From Campylobacter sp. TTU_617 (GTDB taxonomy: Bacteria; Campylobacterota; Campylobacteria; Campylobacterales; Campylobacteraceae), in contig NZ_JAENKV010000001.1 in the NCBI RefSeq assembly GCF_016599045.1, forward strand, positions 1 through 64,000: a stretch of DNA of 64,000 bases. The letters run 5' to 3'. How positions within the stretch are numbered: the stretch's first letter is position 1; every line of letters starts with the position of its first letter. The position numbers and the translations under genes were made by a program. A model generated the notes under the pieces. It saw nothing but the letters and a program-made list of their open reading frames with translations. It was not told where the DNA came from and did no database searches. Shown here in pieces: positions 10,553 through 19,754 of this stretch.

Positions 10553-11205
10553 ATAATGAGCAAGTTAGTATTTTTTGTGCCTATGATAAAGATTATAGCC
10601 CTTTTAAGGCTAAAATATTAAATGAGAATTTATTTTCTGATTTGGGTTTTAAAAATATAAAACAATGTGTGTTTATGAATCAAATTCACTCTAATAAAGT
10701 TGAAATTTTTACAAAAAGTTTTACAAATTTTTCTTGCGATGGAATTATTAGCACTTGTAAAAATACCGCACTTTGTGTTTTAAGCGCGGATTGTTTACCT
10801 TTGCTTTTATGGCATAAAAGCGGGATTATAGCTGGGCTTCATTCTGGAAGAAAGGGGACTTTTGAAAATATTTTAAAAGAGAGTATTGATAAATTTCATC
10901 TTTTAAATCCAAGTATTAAAAATGAAGAAATCAATTTATTTATAGCACCTAGTATTTGTCAAAAAAATTATGAAATTAAAGATGAACTTTTATCTTTTTC
11001 GCAAAAGTATTTTAAAGATTTTATTAAAAATTCTAGACTTGATTTAAAAGCAATTGTTAAAAAACAAGCAAAGGATTTAAGAATAAATAATATAAAAGAT
11101 TGTAATATTTGCACTTTTGATGATAAAAGATTTTTTTCTTATAGACGCGAACAAACAAATAAAAGATTTGTTAGCGTTATTGTTTTAAAGGATTTAAATG
11201 TATAA
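10516..11205 (+). CDS. pgeF: PgeF-type purine nucleoside phosphorylase (DUF152/laccase-domain)
   Basis: The protein of 229 residues belongs to the multicopper-like YfiH/PgeF family. These are zinc-dependent cytosolic enzymes linked to purine nucleoside cleavage and to correct peptidoglycan editing. Key residues are visible: the His of NQIHSNKVEIF, the Cys of LSADCLPLLLW and the His of AGLHSGRKGTF. The last segment deviates from the common AHAGWRGT form. ATG at 10516 is preceded by AAAGG with good spacing and lies inside the end of ribE. The next small gene overlaps its stop. C. jejuni has the same ribE/pgeF/small-gene order (Cj1218c-Cj1216c). The family call is good; the substrate is inferred from the family. 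Confidence 0.85.
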   Translation: MGRSGENFLSLLDNEQVSIFCAYDKDYSPFKAKILNENLFSDLGFKNIKQCVFMNQIHSNKVEIFTKSFTNFSCDGIISTCKNTALCVLSADCLPLLLWHKSGIIAGLHSGRKGTFENILKESIDKFHLLNPSIKNEEINLFIAPSICQKNYEIKDELLSFSQKYFKDFIKNSRLDLKAIVKKQAKDLRINNIKDCNICTFDDKRFFSYRREQTNKRFVSVIVLKDLNV

Positions 11206-11401
11206 CAGAAAAGATTTAAGAGTTTTAAAGATCATACAAAAAGCAAGAGAATTTGGTGATAATGATTTATTAAATGAAAATCTTGTTGAAATTCTTATAA
11301 ATTCAAAAATGAATAATTTAAGTCAAAATGATAAGAAAGAATTTATTAAAATACTTAATTCCATAGTAGAAATAAAAGAAAAAGCTCATTTAAGCAAATA
11401 A
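11198..11401 (+). CDS. Small conserved protein of unknown function
   Basis: This 67-residue, charged, helical protein has no signal peptide or membrane segment. It starts at ATG 11198, overlapping the pgeF stop by eight bases, so it is translationally coupled to the ribE-pgeF operon. C. jejuni has a gene of similar size at the same place (Cj1216c). No motif suggests a function. Its stop lies just before the convergent end of dccS. Confidence 0.75.
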   Translation: MYNRKDLRVLKIIQKAREFGDNDLLNENLVEILINSKMNNLSQNDKKEFIKILNSIVEIKEKAHLSK

Positions 11402-11405
11402 AACT

Positions 11406-12608
11406 TTACCATTTTAAAGTAAAAGTAGTTCCTATATTTTCATCTGAAGTACAAGAAATTGATATATTATTTTCTTTGCAAATTTTTTTTACCAAAGAAA
11501 GTCCTATGCCAAAACCACCTTGATCTTGATTAAATCTTGCGTAGCGATCAAAAATATTTTTTAAATTTTCTTTAGCTATGCCAATACCACTATCATTAAT
11601 ACTTAAAAAATTTTCTTTAAGACAAATATTGATATTTCCATTTTTTTTATTATATTTTATAGCATTGCTTAAAAGATTATCAAAAAGTTTTACAAATTGA
11701 GCTTTATTAGCAAAAATAAAACTTTTTTCTAATTTACTTATAAGTGTTATTTTTTTTTGCTCTAAAAAAGGTTTAAAATATTCTAAACGCTCACAAATGA
11801 GTTTTTTTAAATCAAGCTCTTCTTTTTCTTTGGAGAGGGTGTGTTCAAAGTTATAATAGACTAAATCAGAATATACCTGATTTAAGGTTTTAGCTGCAAG
11901 TTTAATGCGTTCAAATTTCTTATTTTCTATATTTTGTTTTTGGAGTTGTTCTATACTCATTAAAATAACGCTTAATGGAGTGTTGATTTCGTGAGTAGAA
12001 TCTTTAATAAAGCGATTTAAAAATTTAATTTTTTCATCTAATGGTTTTAGAGCTATTTTTACTAAAAAATAGGCAATAATAGCAAGAAGTAAAAAAGCAA
12101 AAATGGCACAAATTAATACTTTAATTCTAATCCATAATAATTCTTGATTTATATCATTTCCTTGTATGATGATTTTAAGAGCATTTTCTTCATTGTCAAT
12201 TTCGTTATTTTTATTAATTAAATAATAATTATTTGAATTCATTTTTGCTTCGAAAAATACTTTTCCATTTTCAATTCCCCTTCCTTTAAATTTAGCTTTG
12301 GCTTTTGATAAATTAAAATCTAAATTATCGAAAAAAATTTGATTTTTATCAAAAATAGCAAATTTAAGTTTTGATGAATCAGCTATATTTTTAGAGCTTT
12401 GTTCGACAGGAATAAATTTAGAATTTATAATATTAATAACAATATTTCTATGAATTTCTTTAAGATTGTTTCCTTGTAAAATTATCAATTCTTCATAAAG
12501 TTTTTGATACCAAAGAGTAAAGAAGAATGCTAAAAAAATTCCTGTTGTTGTAAGATAGATAAATAAGATTTGATAAATCACTTTTTTACTTGATTTATTC
12601 TCCGACAT
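11406..12608 (-). CDS. dccS: Sensor histidine kinase DccS
   Basis: This 400-residue inner-membrane kinase pairs with DccR. Two membrane segments (about residues 10-33 and 163-187) flank a periplasmic sensor of some 125 residues. The dimerisation helix carries the phosphorylated His206 in STHEINTPLSV. The ATPase domain has N box LFDNLLSNAIKYN, G1 SINDSGIGIA and G2 GGFGIGLSLVKKI. It overlaps the 3' end of dccR by 14 bases. In C. jejuni dccRS is needed for colonisation and lies next to groESL, as here (about 4 kb away). The signal it senses is unknown. A possible DccR site lies upstream of the unit at 13839-13856. Confidence 0.88.
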   Translation of the reverse strand: MSENKSSKKVIYQILFIYLTTTGIFLAFFFTLWYQKLYEELIILQGNNLKEIHRNIVINIINSKFIPVEQSSKNIADSSKLKFAIFDKNQIFFDNLDFNLSKAKAKFKGRGIENGKVFFEAKMNSNNYYLINKNNEIDNEENALKIIIQGNDINQELLWIRIKVLICAIFAFLLLAIIAYFLVKIALKPLDEKIKFLNRFIKDSTHEINTPLSVILMSIEQLQKQNIENKKFERIKLAAKTLNQVYSDLVYYNFEHTLSKEKEELDLKKLICERLEYFKPFLEQKKITLISKLEKSFIFANKAQFVKLFDNLLSNAIKYNKKNGNINICLKENFLSINDSGIGIAKENLKNIFDRYARFNQDQGGFGIGLSLVKKICKENNISISCTSDENIGTTFTLKW

Positions 12609-13266
12609 AACTATAACCTCTACCCCTTTGATTTATAATCTTTTCTTTTCCTAAAAGCTTTCTTAAATTTTTAATATATACTCTAAGACTTAATTCACTT
12701 GGTTCTTCATCATATCCCCAAATTTCTTCAAAAATAGTTTCGGTTTTTATAAAATGATTTTTATTTTTTAATAAAAAGGCTAAAAGTTTTATTTCTTTAT
12801 TAGGCAAAGATAAAGGTTTTTCATCTTGATATAAAATTTGTGATTTTAATGCAAATTTAAAACCATTTCCCAATTCTTCAAAATCTTCTTTTTTATGAGA
12901 AAAAGCTCTTTTAAGTAATGCTTCTATGCGGATGCTAAGTTCAGCAAGCTCAAAAGGTTTGCGTATGTAATCATCACATCCTGAATCATAACCTTGTTTT
13001 AAATCAGCTAAGGTGTTTAAAGAAGTCATAAAAATAGCCGGAGTTTTTTTTCCGCAATTTCTTAGTTCCTTAAGCAAGGAAAAGCCGTCTCCTAGAGGAA
13101 TTTTTACATCCAAAATCCAAAGATCAAAATTTTTTTCATATGCTAAATTTAAAGCTTCATTTGCATTATTACAAAGTATAACTTCATAGCCTTCATCTTC
13201 TAAAAATTCTTTTATAATTTCGCTTAAGGATAAATCATCTTCTAAAAGTAAAATTTTCGTTGCCAT
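12595..13266 (-). CDS. dccR: Response regulator DccR (OmpR/PhoB type)
   Basis: The protein of 223 residues has an N-terminal receiver with the acidic pair at EDD (9-11) and phospho-acceptor Asp53 in LWILDVKIPLGDG. Thr and Lys switch residues lie in FMTSL and RKPFEL. A C-terminal winged helix of the Trans_reg_C type ends in LRKLLGKEKIINQRGRGYSYVG. It lies between the rhomboid gene (12 bases upstream) and dccS (overlapping), so the three are one transcription unit. Regulators of this name bind a direct repeat of TTCAC. A perfect copy lies upstream of both this unit and the divergent periplasmic gene. Confidence 0.88.
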   Translation of the reverse strand: MATKILLLEDDLSLSEIIKEFLEDEGYEVILCNNANEALNLAYEKNFDLWILDVKIPLGDGFSLLKELRNCGKKTPAIFMTSLNTLADLKQGYDSGCDDYIRKPFELAELSIRIEALLKRAFSHKKEDFEELGNGFKFALKSQILYQDEKPLSLPNKEIKLLAFLLKNKNHFIKTETIFEEIWGYDEEPSELSLRVYIKNLRKLLGKEKIINQRGRGYSYVGE

Positions 13267-13278
13267 TTTTTCTCTTTT

Positions 13279-13818
13279 TTAATATTTTTTAAATATTTTA
13301 AAATTATTTTTTAATTTTGCAAAAATATATCCACAAACAAATCCAAAAATATGCCCATACCAAGCTATATTAATACCCATAAGCAAAGGAACAAAACTCA
13401 TAAGCAAAAGAGCTACAATAAGTCCTTTTGTGCTATTTTTATTTAAAAAAGCAAAATAACCCATTAATACGCAAATTGCTCCACTTGCACCTATAAGATT
13501 GATTGTTTGATTAAAATAAATATACGCAAAATAAATATAAAAAAGGCTTAAGATGGAAGTTGCCATACCTCCTATAAAATACAATAAAATAAAATTTAAA
13601 GCTTTGATTTGTTTTTCTAAAATAAGTCCAAATTGAAATAAAACAATCATATTTAAAATTAAATGTGTTAAATCAGCGTGTAAAAACATCGAGCTTAAAA
13701 TTTGCCAATAAAAGTCTTCTTTAAAAAATAAAATATTAAGTCCAAATATATCATAACTAGAATAAGGAATTAAAATAAAAAATAAAATATTTATAAATAT
13801 TAAAATAAATACAAACAA
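13279..13818 (-). CDS. Rhomboid-family intramembrane serine protease
   Basis: The protein of 179 residues has about six membrane helices. It shows the rhomboid signature: HADLTHLILNM (His/Asn region), the GxSG nucleophile motif GASG with Ser112, and the partner His156 in AWYGHIFGF. It should cleave membrane-spanning substrates within the inner membrane. The start is TTG at 13818, with AAGGAG six bases upstream; no ATG fits. It heads the dccRS unit with a 12-base gap, which hints that its activity may be linked to the envelope signal sensed by DccS. That link is inference; no substrate is suggested by the sequence. Confidence 0.88.
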   Translation of the reverse strand: MFVFILIFINILFFILIPYSSYDIFGLNILFFKEDFYWQILSSMFLHADLTHLILNMIVLFQFGLILEKQIKALNFILLYFIGGMATSILSLFYIYFAYIYFNQTINLIGASGAICVLMGYFAFLNKNSTKGLIVALLLMSFVPLLMGINIAWYGHIFGFVCGYIFAKLKNNFKIFKKY

Positions 13819-13838
13819 AAAGACTCCTTATTGTAAAA

Positions 13839-13856
13839 ATTCACAAAAAATTCACA
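13839..13856. promoter_or_regulatory. DccR-type direct repeat
   Basis: ATTCACAAAAAATTCACA fits exactly the WTTCAC-N6-TTCACW repeat described upstream of DccR-regulated genes in C. jejuni. It ends nine bases before a TATACT -10 box at 13866-13871 that reads toward the PepSY-like gene, so the repeat takes the place of a -35 element. It also lies 20 bases upstream of the divergent rhomboid-dccR-dccS unit and may serve autoregulation. Confidence 0.8.
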
Positions 13857-13900
13857 AATAAAAAATATACTTTAGAAATTTTGAATTTAGGGTTTATAAT

Positions 13901-14317
13901 TTGAAAACTAAAAGTATTATTATATCATTAATTTTATTTAGCTATTTATCAGCTGATATGATTATTTCCTTTGATTCTTTGCCTCCTAATTCAAAGGAAT
14001 TTATAAAAAAATATTTTAAAGCTCCGGTGGGTATAGTTCAGCAAGATAAAAATTCCTATGAAGTTTATTTAAGCGATGGAACAGAGCTTGAATTTTCTAG
14101 TGATGGTTCTTGGAGAGAGATAGAAGCTAAAATTACTCCTTTGGATTTAGATATTTTGCCTGTAAATATAGCTAGTATTGTCAAAAATGAATTTAAAAAT
14201 ATAAAAGCAAAAGAAATAGAAAAAAAAATTAATTATTATAAAATTAAACTTGTTAATAATATAAAAGTTTTAATAGATTTTAATGGAACTATTTTACATA
14301 AAGAATATGATGATTAA
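13901..14317 (+). CDS. Periplasmic PepSY-like protein, probable DccR target
   Basis: The product is 138 residues with a cleavable signal peptide (about 1-18, ending SYLSA). Two similar alpha/beta repeats of the PepSY-like/BLIP-like fold follow: one around SLPPNSKEFIKKYF with DGTELEFSSDGSWREI, the second around ILPVNIASIVKNEF with [16 protein letters not shown]. Such proteins are small periplasmic modules of unclear role. The start is TTG at 13901 with TAGGG upstream; no ATG lies nearby. A DccR-type repeat and a -10 box precede it, so activation by the adjacent DccRS system is likely. Its stop overlaps the convergent FtsH-like gene by four bases. Confidence 0.78.
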   Translation: MKTKSIIISLILFSYLSADMIISFDSLPPNSKEFIKKYFKAPVGIVQQDKNSYEVYLSDGTELEFSSDGSWREIEAKITPLDLDILPVNIASIVKNEFKNIKAKEIEKKINYYKIKLVNNIKVLIDFNGTILHKEYDD

Positions 14318-15909
14318 ATCATTATAATTTCTTTAATATCATCATATTCTAGTTTTTCTTTTTCGAGTAAAATGGATGAAAGCTTTGAAATTTTTTCTTT
14401 CATAGGGGTTAAAAATTCATACATTTCTTCTTTTTGTTTTTTTAAAGAGCTGTCTTCTATCATATCAAAACTTATCATGAAATCAAGAATTTCTTTAATT
14501 TTTAAAAAGTCATTTTGTGAATTTGTATAGTTTTCATTGTAAATAAGCTCCATTGCACACGAGCCTGCTAAATAAACTTTTATTTTATTAAAAAGTTCTG
14601 ATTTTGATTTTATATTATTTTCATACTCTTTAAATCTATCTTCAATAAGGGTAATTTTTTCAAATTTTATATCAAAGTAATATGCGCTCAAAGCTTTTGC
14701 AGCTTGATAGGTAGCTTGAATTTTCTTTTCTTTTTCATTAAAACTTAATATTTTCTTTTTTCCTAAAAGGACTTTATTTAATACAGCAAAAAAATCATTT
14801 TCACTTACTTGATTTGAATTTCTTCTTAATGCGTTAATAGCAGCTTCATTTACCAAAGTTTCAAGTCCAGCTCCACTAAATCCTACGGTTGCTTTAGCAA
14901 TTTTTTGTAAATTTGCTTCATTTTTTTTATCTTTCATATAAATTTCTAAAATTTTAAGCCTATCATTAAAATCAGGCAAAGATAAAAAAATTCTTCTATC
15001 AAAGCGTCCTGAGCGTAGAAGAGCACTATCCATAAGCTCTATTTTATTTGTAGCACCAATTACGATAACGCCACTATTATCTTCAAAACCATCCATTTGG
15101 GTTAAAAGTTGATTTAATGTACTATCTCTTTCTACATTAGACATTTCTCCTCTTGTTTTTCCAACTGCATCAATTTCATCAATAAATATAATACTTGGCG
15201 CCATCATTTTAGCTCTAGAAAAAAGCTCTCTTACACGCTTTGCTCCCATTCCAACATAAATTTCAACAAAGCTAGATCCGCTTTGATAAAAAAAAGGAAC
15301 CCCAGCTTCTCCTGCCACAGCTTTTGCAATCAGAGTTTTACCAACACCAGGGGGTCCTACCATTAAAACCCCTTTAGGCATTTTTACTCCAAATTCTTTA
15401 TATTTTTTGGGATTTTTTAAAAAATCAACTAATTCACTTAGCTCTGTTTTTACTTCATTAACACCTGCTACATCGTTAAAAGTTATATTTGAAATAACGG
15501 GTTTGATATTAATATCCCAAGAGTTTGTATTTAAATTTCTATTTTGTTCTTGATGATTTTGTATTTTAAAGTTTTGTTTTTTGCTAGAGAGCAAGATGAA
15601 AAATAAAAGAGCAAAAATTAAAATTAGAATTAAAATAAGCAAAAAATAATTTTCTTTTTTAACTTCTATTGGAACTTTATTTAAAAGTTCTTTTATATCC
15701 ACACCATCTTTTATGATGGCGTAATTTTCTCCTTTAACTTTTAAAAAAATTTCATTTTCATCAATAATAGCTTTTTGTATTAAATTTTGATCAAGAAAGC
15801 TTTGATATAACTCTTTATCTATAAATTTTACTTCATTTTTTAAATATAAAATAACAAATAATAAACACAAAATAGCCAAAGATATAAAAATAATTTTTTT
15901 ATTTTTCAT
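14314..15909 (-). CDS. FtsH-like membrane AAA ATPase with degenerate protease site
   Basis: The layout is that of FtsH: two N-terminal membrane segments (about 5-20 and 88-108) around a small periplasmic region, then an AAA domain, then an M41-like C-terminus. The AAA domain has Walker A GPPGVGKT, Walker [12 protein letters not shown] and an arginine finger region LRSGRFDRR. Where FtsH has the zinc motif HEAGH, this protein reads TYQAA (about residue 400), so both zinc-binding histidines and the catalytic Glu are absent. It should be an ATPase or unfoldase without peptidase activity. ATG at 15909 follows AAGG; it overlaps mtaB. H. pylori has a second, short FtsH (HP0286) in the same gene order, so this is an old paralogue, not the cell's main FtsH. 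Confidence 0.85.
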   Translation of the reverse strand: MKNKKIIFISLAILCLLFVILYLKNEVKFIDKELYQSFLDQNLIQKAIIDENEIFLKVKGENYAIIKDGVDIKELLNKVPIEVKKENYFLLILILILIFALLFFILLSSKKQNFKIQNHQEQNRNLNTNSWDINIKPVISNITFNDVAGVNEVKTELSELVDFLKNPKKYKEFGVKMPKGVLMVGPPGVGKTLIAKAVAGEAGVPFFYQSGSSFVEIYVGMGAKRVRELFSRAKMMAPSIIFIDEIDAVGKTRGEMSNVERDSTLNQLLTQMDGFEDNSGVIVIGATNKIELMDSALLRSGRFDRRIFLSLPDFNDRLKILEIYMKDKKNEANLQKIAKATVGFSGAGLETLVNEAAINALRRNSNQVSENDFFAVLNKVLLGKKKILSFNEKEKKIQATYQAAKALSAYYFDIKFEKITLIEDRFKEYENNIKSKSELFNKIKVYLAGSCAMELIYNENYTNSQNDFLKIKEILDFMISFDMIEDSSLKKQKEEMYEFLTPMKEKISKLSSILLEKEKLEYDDIKEIIMI

Positions 15910-17164
15910 AATCATGCCTTAAAATAACTTCATTATATTCTTCTTTAATATTATAATTTTTAACACTTAACCATTCTTTTGAAATATCTTTAAAAGAATG
16001 AATTTTTACTTTATTAAAAAATTGATCATAGCCTTCAAAGATATTGTCTTTTTTATTTTCTACTAAAATTTCAAGTTTTGTATTTTTATAATTTTTTCTA
16101 AAATTATAATTATTTTCTTTAACTATATTTTTTAAAATATTTAATCTTTCTTTTGCAATTTGACCATTTATAGTATTTTTTAAAGTTGCCGAATGAGTGT
16201 TATTTCTTGGACTAAAAACAAAAGCATGAATATGAGTAAGATTAAATTCTTTAAAATTAGCTAAAGCTTCTTGCCAAATTTCTTCGCTTTCTCCAGGATG
16301 ACCTACTATAAAATCAGTTCCTAGAGCAAAACCTTTAGAGGAAAGTTTTTGAAATAAAGCAAGATCATTTTTTGTATGAGATCTGCGTCTCATAATTCTA
16401 AGCATGGTTTCACTTGTGTGTTGTAAGGCTATATGCAAATGTCTTTCAATAAAATTTTCATCTAAAATTTCAAAAAAACTTTCATCAAGTTGAGCAGGTT
16501 CAAGGCTACCTAGTCTAATACGTTTAATCCCTGATATTTTTCCTAATTTTTGCAAGAGTTTTCCAAGGCTTGTTTGATCTTTTAAACCATAACTTCCTAT
16601 ATTAGTTCCTGTTAATACAAGTTCATTATAGCCATTTTGGGCTAGTATTTTAGCTTGTTCTAATAAAATATCTTCTTTAACACTTCTTGATTTTCCTCTA
16701 ACGCTTGGAATAATGCAATAACTACAATTAAAATCACATCCTTCTTGGATTTTTATAAAAGCTTTTGTATGATGTTCATATTTGCTTACTATGTCTTTAT
16801 CTATAAAATTTAAATTTCCTATTTCATAAAAATTTTTTTTAGTATTTAATAAATCATTAATTTTATTTTTTTCAGATGCTCCTAAAACTCCAAAAATTTG
16901 TTTTTTGTCAAAGAGTTCTTTGCCTTTGCTAAAAGCACCGCATCCTGTTAAAATGATTTTTATTCCTTTTCTTTGTAGATTATGAATATAGTTTTTAATC
17001 CCGCTATCAGCTCCATTTGTAACTGTGCAAGAATTAATAATAATAATCTTAGCCTCATCTTCCTTATAGGTAATTTCATAATCTTTAATATATTTTTTTA
17101 AAAGTTCGCTATCATAAATATTGGTACGACAACCAAATGTTTTAATAAAAACTTTTTCCTTCAA
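15899..17164 (-). CDS. mtaB: tRNA A37 methylthiotransferase MtaB (MiaB family)
   Basis: This radical-SAM enzyme adds a methylthio group to N6-threonylcarbamoyladenosine at position 37 of ANN-decoding tRNAs. The protein has 421 residues. The N-terminal UPF0004 domain has cluster cysteines at 12, 46 and 75. The radical-SAM motif is CDFNCSYC (Cys143, 147, 150), and a short C-terminal TRAM-like end follows. The start is TTG at 17164 with AAGGAG five bases upstream, overlapping the mscS stop by four bases. The FtsH-like gene overlaps its end. MtaB rather than MiaB is chosen from the short form and the EGCDFNCSYCIIP context; the exact tRNA substrate is inferred. Confidence 0.87.
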   Translation of the reverse strand: MKEKVFIKTFGCRTNIYDSELLKKYIKDYEITYKEDEAKIIIINSCTVTNGADSGIKNYIHNLQRKGIKIILTGCGAFSKGKELFDKKQIFGVLGASEKNKINDLLNTKKNFYEIGNLNFIDKDIVSKYEHHTKAFIKIQEGCDFNCSYCIIPSVRGKSRSVKEDILLEQAKILAQNGYNELVLTGTNIGSYGLKDQTSLGKLLQKLGKISGIKRIRLGSLEPAQLDESFFEILDENFIERHLHIALQHTSETMLRIMRRRSHTKNDLALFQKLSSKGFALGTDFIVGHPGESEEIWQEALANFKEFNLTHIHAFVFSPRNNTHSATLKNTINGQIAKERLNILKNIVKENNYNFRKNYKNTKLEILVENKKDNIFEGYDQFFNKVKIHSFKDISKEWLSVKNYNIKEEYNEVILRHDYEK

Positions 17165-18705
17165 AAATTCTCCTTAGAATGTTTTAAAATATCCTCTTTA
17201 GAAGGAAAATAAATATTTTGAGTTGGATAAGTAAATTTTATATCTTTATGTTTATTAAATTCTTTAACAATTTCTTTGCATAATGTACTTCTAAGTGTTA
17301 AAGCTGCATAGGAATTTGTCATATACCACGCAGAAATTCTCATGCCATAGTTTTCAAAAAAAGTAAAAAATTTAGGTCCTACTTGAGGATTTTTAATGCT
17401 ATAGGTATTTTGAAGTTTAGTTAAAGTTTTTTTAGCTAAATTTGTATAAGGTTTAGAATGTTTAATTACGATTTCTTCAATAATTTTTTGAGCTTTTTCA
17501 AGATTAGAATCAAAACTAAGAGTAATATCAATACCATCAAAAATGGTTTTCATACCATGATGCGTATAGTTTGATATAAGCTCTGTAAAAACATAGTTAT
17601 TAGGTATAAAAATAATTCTTCCAGCACGTCTATTATCTGTGTAAGTTACAAGAGTGATATCTTCATAAAGTGTAATTTTTAAAAGAGAAATATCTATAAT
17701 ATCTCCAACATAAATTTCATTATTGTATGTTACTCTTATACGATCGCCTACACGAAAACTTCCACCAAATATAATTACACACCATCCAAGCATAGACATA
17801 AACATATCTTTCATTGCAATAGCTAATCCAGCAGAGGCAAAACCTAAAATAGTAATTAAATAAGAAATATTTTCTATATAAACAAAAAGTAAAATAAATA
17901 ATATAATATTGACATTAATAACATTAATAATCTTAGTTGCAGTATAATAGCGTTCATTATCTTTAATATATTTTTTAACAATCATTTTTAACAAAAACGA
18001 TATAACAATTACTATGATAATAGCAATAATAAGATTTAAAGCTTTTAAGCTTTGTTCTTTTATCTCAGATTGAACACGAAAAATTTCTTCATCGATTTTT
18101 TTTTCATAAACTAAAAATGAAACAGAAACAAATTGCAAAGCTTGTTCAAATTCTTCTAATTTTTTGTTAGATTTTTCTAATTCTTTTATATTTTCTTTAC
18201 TATTGTTAAATTTTACAAGCTCTTTTAGATCTGTATTTTTTTCTTTGATGGTATCAATTAAATTTTTAAAATTATTAAATTTAAAAATATATTCTTCTTT
18301 TTCGTTTTTTAATTTTTTTATATGAGAAAAGGCATTAATAATCTCTAAAGGATTGGTAAGTTTTGGTAATATTTCTATATTTTGAGGAACAAGCAAAATT
18401 TTAGCAAAATTAAAATCTTTATAATCTTTTAAAAGATTTAGTTGCTCTTTTAACGAAACAATCTTTTTTTTAATTTCTTCTTTTTGTTCTAATTTTAAAT
18501 CATCCTTTTTTAATAAAGAATCTAAAACTATAAGTTCATTATTAATTTCTTGATATTTATTAAAATTTTCATAATGAATATTCCATACATTTTTATTGAT
18601 TAAAGAATTAAGTTCTTCAATTTGTTTATTGATAGTATTAATTGTAGCATTTTGACTATAAACAAAAGAACAAACTAAAATTAATAAATAAAGTATTTTT
18701 TTCAT
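17161..18705 (-). CDS. MscS-family mechanosensitive channel
   Basis: The protein of 514 residues begins with a signal peptide (1-17). A periplasmic coiled-coil region rich in Glu, Lys and Leu runs to about residue 215. Three membrane helices follow (about 222-300), the last being the Gly/Ala-rich pore helix [20 protein letters not shown]. The cytosolic beta domain follows, with [13 protein letters not shown] and [17 protein letters not shown]. The channel would open under membrane tension to release solutes. It overlaps aroB and mtaB by four bases each, in an operon order shared with H. pylori (HP0284). It is larger than MscS of E. coli (286 residues) because of the N-terminal domain. Confidence 0.9.
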   Translation of the reverse strand: MKKILYLLILVCSFVYSQNATINTINKQIEELNSLINKNVWNIHYENFNKYQEINNELIVLDSLLKKDDLKLEQKEEIKKKIVSLKEQLNLLKDYKDFNFAKILLVPQNIEILPKLTNPLEIINAFSHIKKLKNEKEEYIFKFNNFKNLIDTIKEKNTDLKELVKFNNSKENIKELEKSNKKLEEFEQALQFVSVSFLVYEKKIDEEIFRVQSEIKEQSLKALNLIIAIIIVIVISFLLKMIVKKYIKDNERYYTATKIINVINVNIILFILLFVYIENISYLITILGFASAGLAIAMKDMFMSMLGWCVIIFGGSFRVGDRIRVTYNNEIYVGDIIDISLLKITLYEDITLVTYTDNRRAGRIIFIPNNYVFTELISNYTHHGMKTIFDGIDITLSFDSNLEKAQKIIEEIVIKHSKPYTNLAKKTLTKLQNTYSIKNPQVGPKFFTFFENYGMRISAWYMTNSYAALTLRSTLCKEIVKEFNKHKDIKFTYPTQNIYFPSKEDILKHSKENF

Positions 18706-19751
18706 ATAAAACTTTCTAAGCTTTTTAAAATGATATTTTTATCTATATCATCTTTAATAATAGCTTTTCCTATCTTTTTTAATAAAATAAAATTTATTTT
18801 TTCTTGTTTGGTTTTTTTATCAAGAAAAAAGCTTTGATAAAAGGTATTTATATTAGGTATTTTATAAAATATAGGCAAATCAAATTTTTGTAAAGTTTGA
18901 TTTATTTCTTGAATTTGTGTTTTTTTTAGAAAATTTAAATGATAAGCTAAAATATTTGCCATATGAATTCCAATGCTTACAGCTTCTGCGTGTAAATATT
19001 TTTTATAAAAAGTTTGATTTTCTATTATATGTGCAAAAGTATGACCATAATTAAGCATCATTCTTAAATGATTTTCTTTTTCATCTTTTGAAACAATTTT
19101 GGCTTTAATTTCTACGCTTTTTTGAATGATATTTGAAAGCAACTCATCATCTCTTGATAAAAAAAGCTTTTTATCGATATTTTGGATGAATCTAAAAAAA
19201 TAAATATCAAAACTCAAAGCCATTTTTATAACTTCTGCCATAGCAGAACTCAATTCTTTATCATTTAAAGTTTTTAAAAATTCACTTTGGCAATAAACAG
19301 CTTTTGGTTGATAAAAACTACCTATGAGGTTTTTTCCAAATTGATTATTAATCCCTGTTTTACCTCCAACAGAAGCGTCCACACAGGCTAAAAGAGTGGT
19401 TGGAATATTGATAAATTCAATTCCTCTTTGATATATACTCGCAACAAAACCTCCAATATCAGAAATAACTCCTCCACCAAAACTAATCAAAACGCTTTTT
19501 CTATCAATACGGTGCACAAACATTTGATTTAAAATTTTTTCTACTGTTTTTAAATTTTTATATTCTTCGCCTTCTTCTATACTGATGATAAAGAGTTCTT
19601 TACATTTTATTTTGCTTTTTAGAGTTTTAAGATGAAGATTTAAAATTCTAGCATTGCTTAGTAAAACAACTTTAGTATCAAGATTAAGTTTTTCTAATTC
19701 ATTAATAAAAACTTTATAAGAATTTTGTTTTAATTTGATATCTATTTGCAT
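18702..19751 (-). CDS. aroB: 3-dehydroquinate synthase
   Basis: This NAD- and zinc-dependent enzyme carries out the second step of the shikimate pathway, converting DAHP to 3-dehydroquinate. The protein of 349 residues has the NAD-binding [16 protein letters not shown], the segment [21 protein letters not shown] with catalytic Lys, and metal ligands in [13 protein letters not shown] and [12 protein letters not shown]. It starts three bases after the TrkA-like gene and overlaps the channel gene, so it is part of the five-gene operon. All core motifs are intact. Confidence 0.97.
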   Translation of the reverse strand: MQIDIKLKQNSYKVFINELEKLNLDTKVVLLSNARILNLHLKTLKSKIKCKELFIISIEEGEEYKNLKTVEKILNQMFVHRIDRKSVLISFGGGVISDIGGFVASIYQRGIEFINIPTTLLACVDASVGGKTGINNQFGKNLIGSFYQPKAVYCQSEFLKTLNDKELSSAMAEVIKMALSFDIYFFRFIQNIDKKLFLSRDDELLSNIIQKSVEIKAKIVSKDEKENHLRMMLNYGHTFAHIIENQTFYKKYLHAEAVSIGIHMANILAYHLNFLKKTQIQEINQTLQKFDLPIFYKIPNINTFYQSFFLDKKTKQEKINFILLKKIGKAIIKDDIDKNIILKSLESFI

Positions 19752-19754
19752 TTT

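Noticed and set aside
11403-11421. Hairpin ACTTTA/TAAAGT between the small gene and dccS
   Set aside because: Only six base pairs and no T-run, so it is not supported as a terminator.
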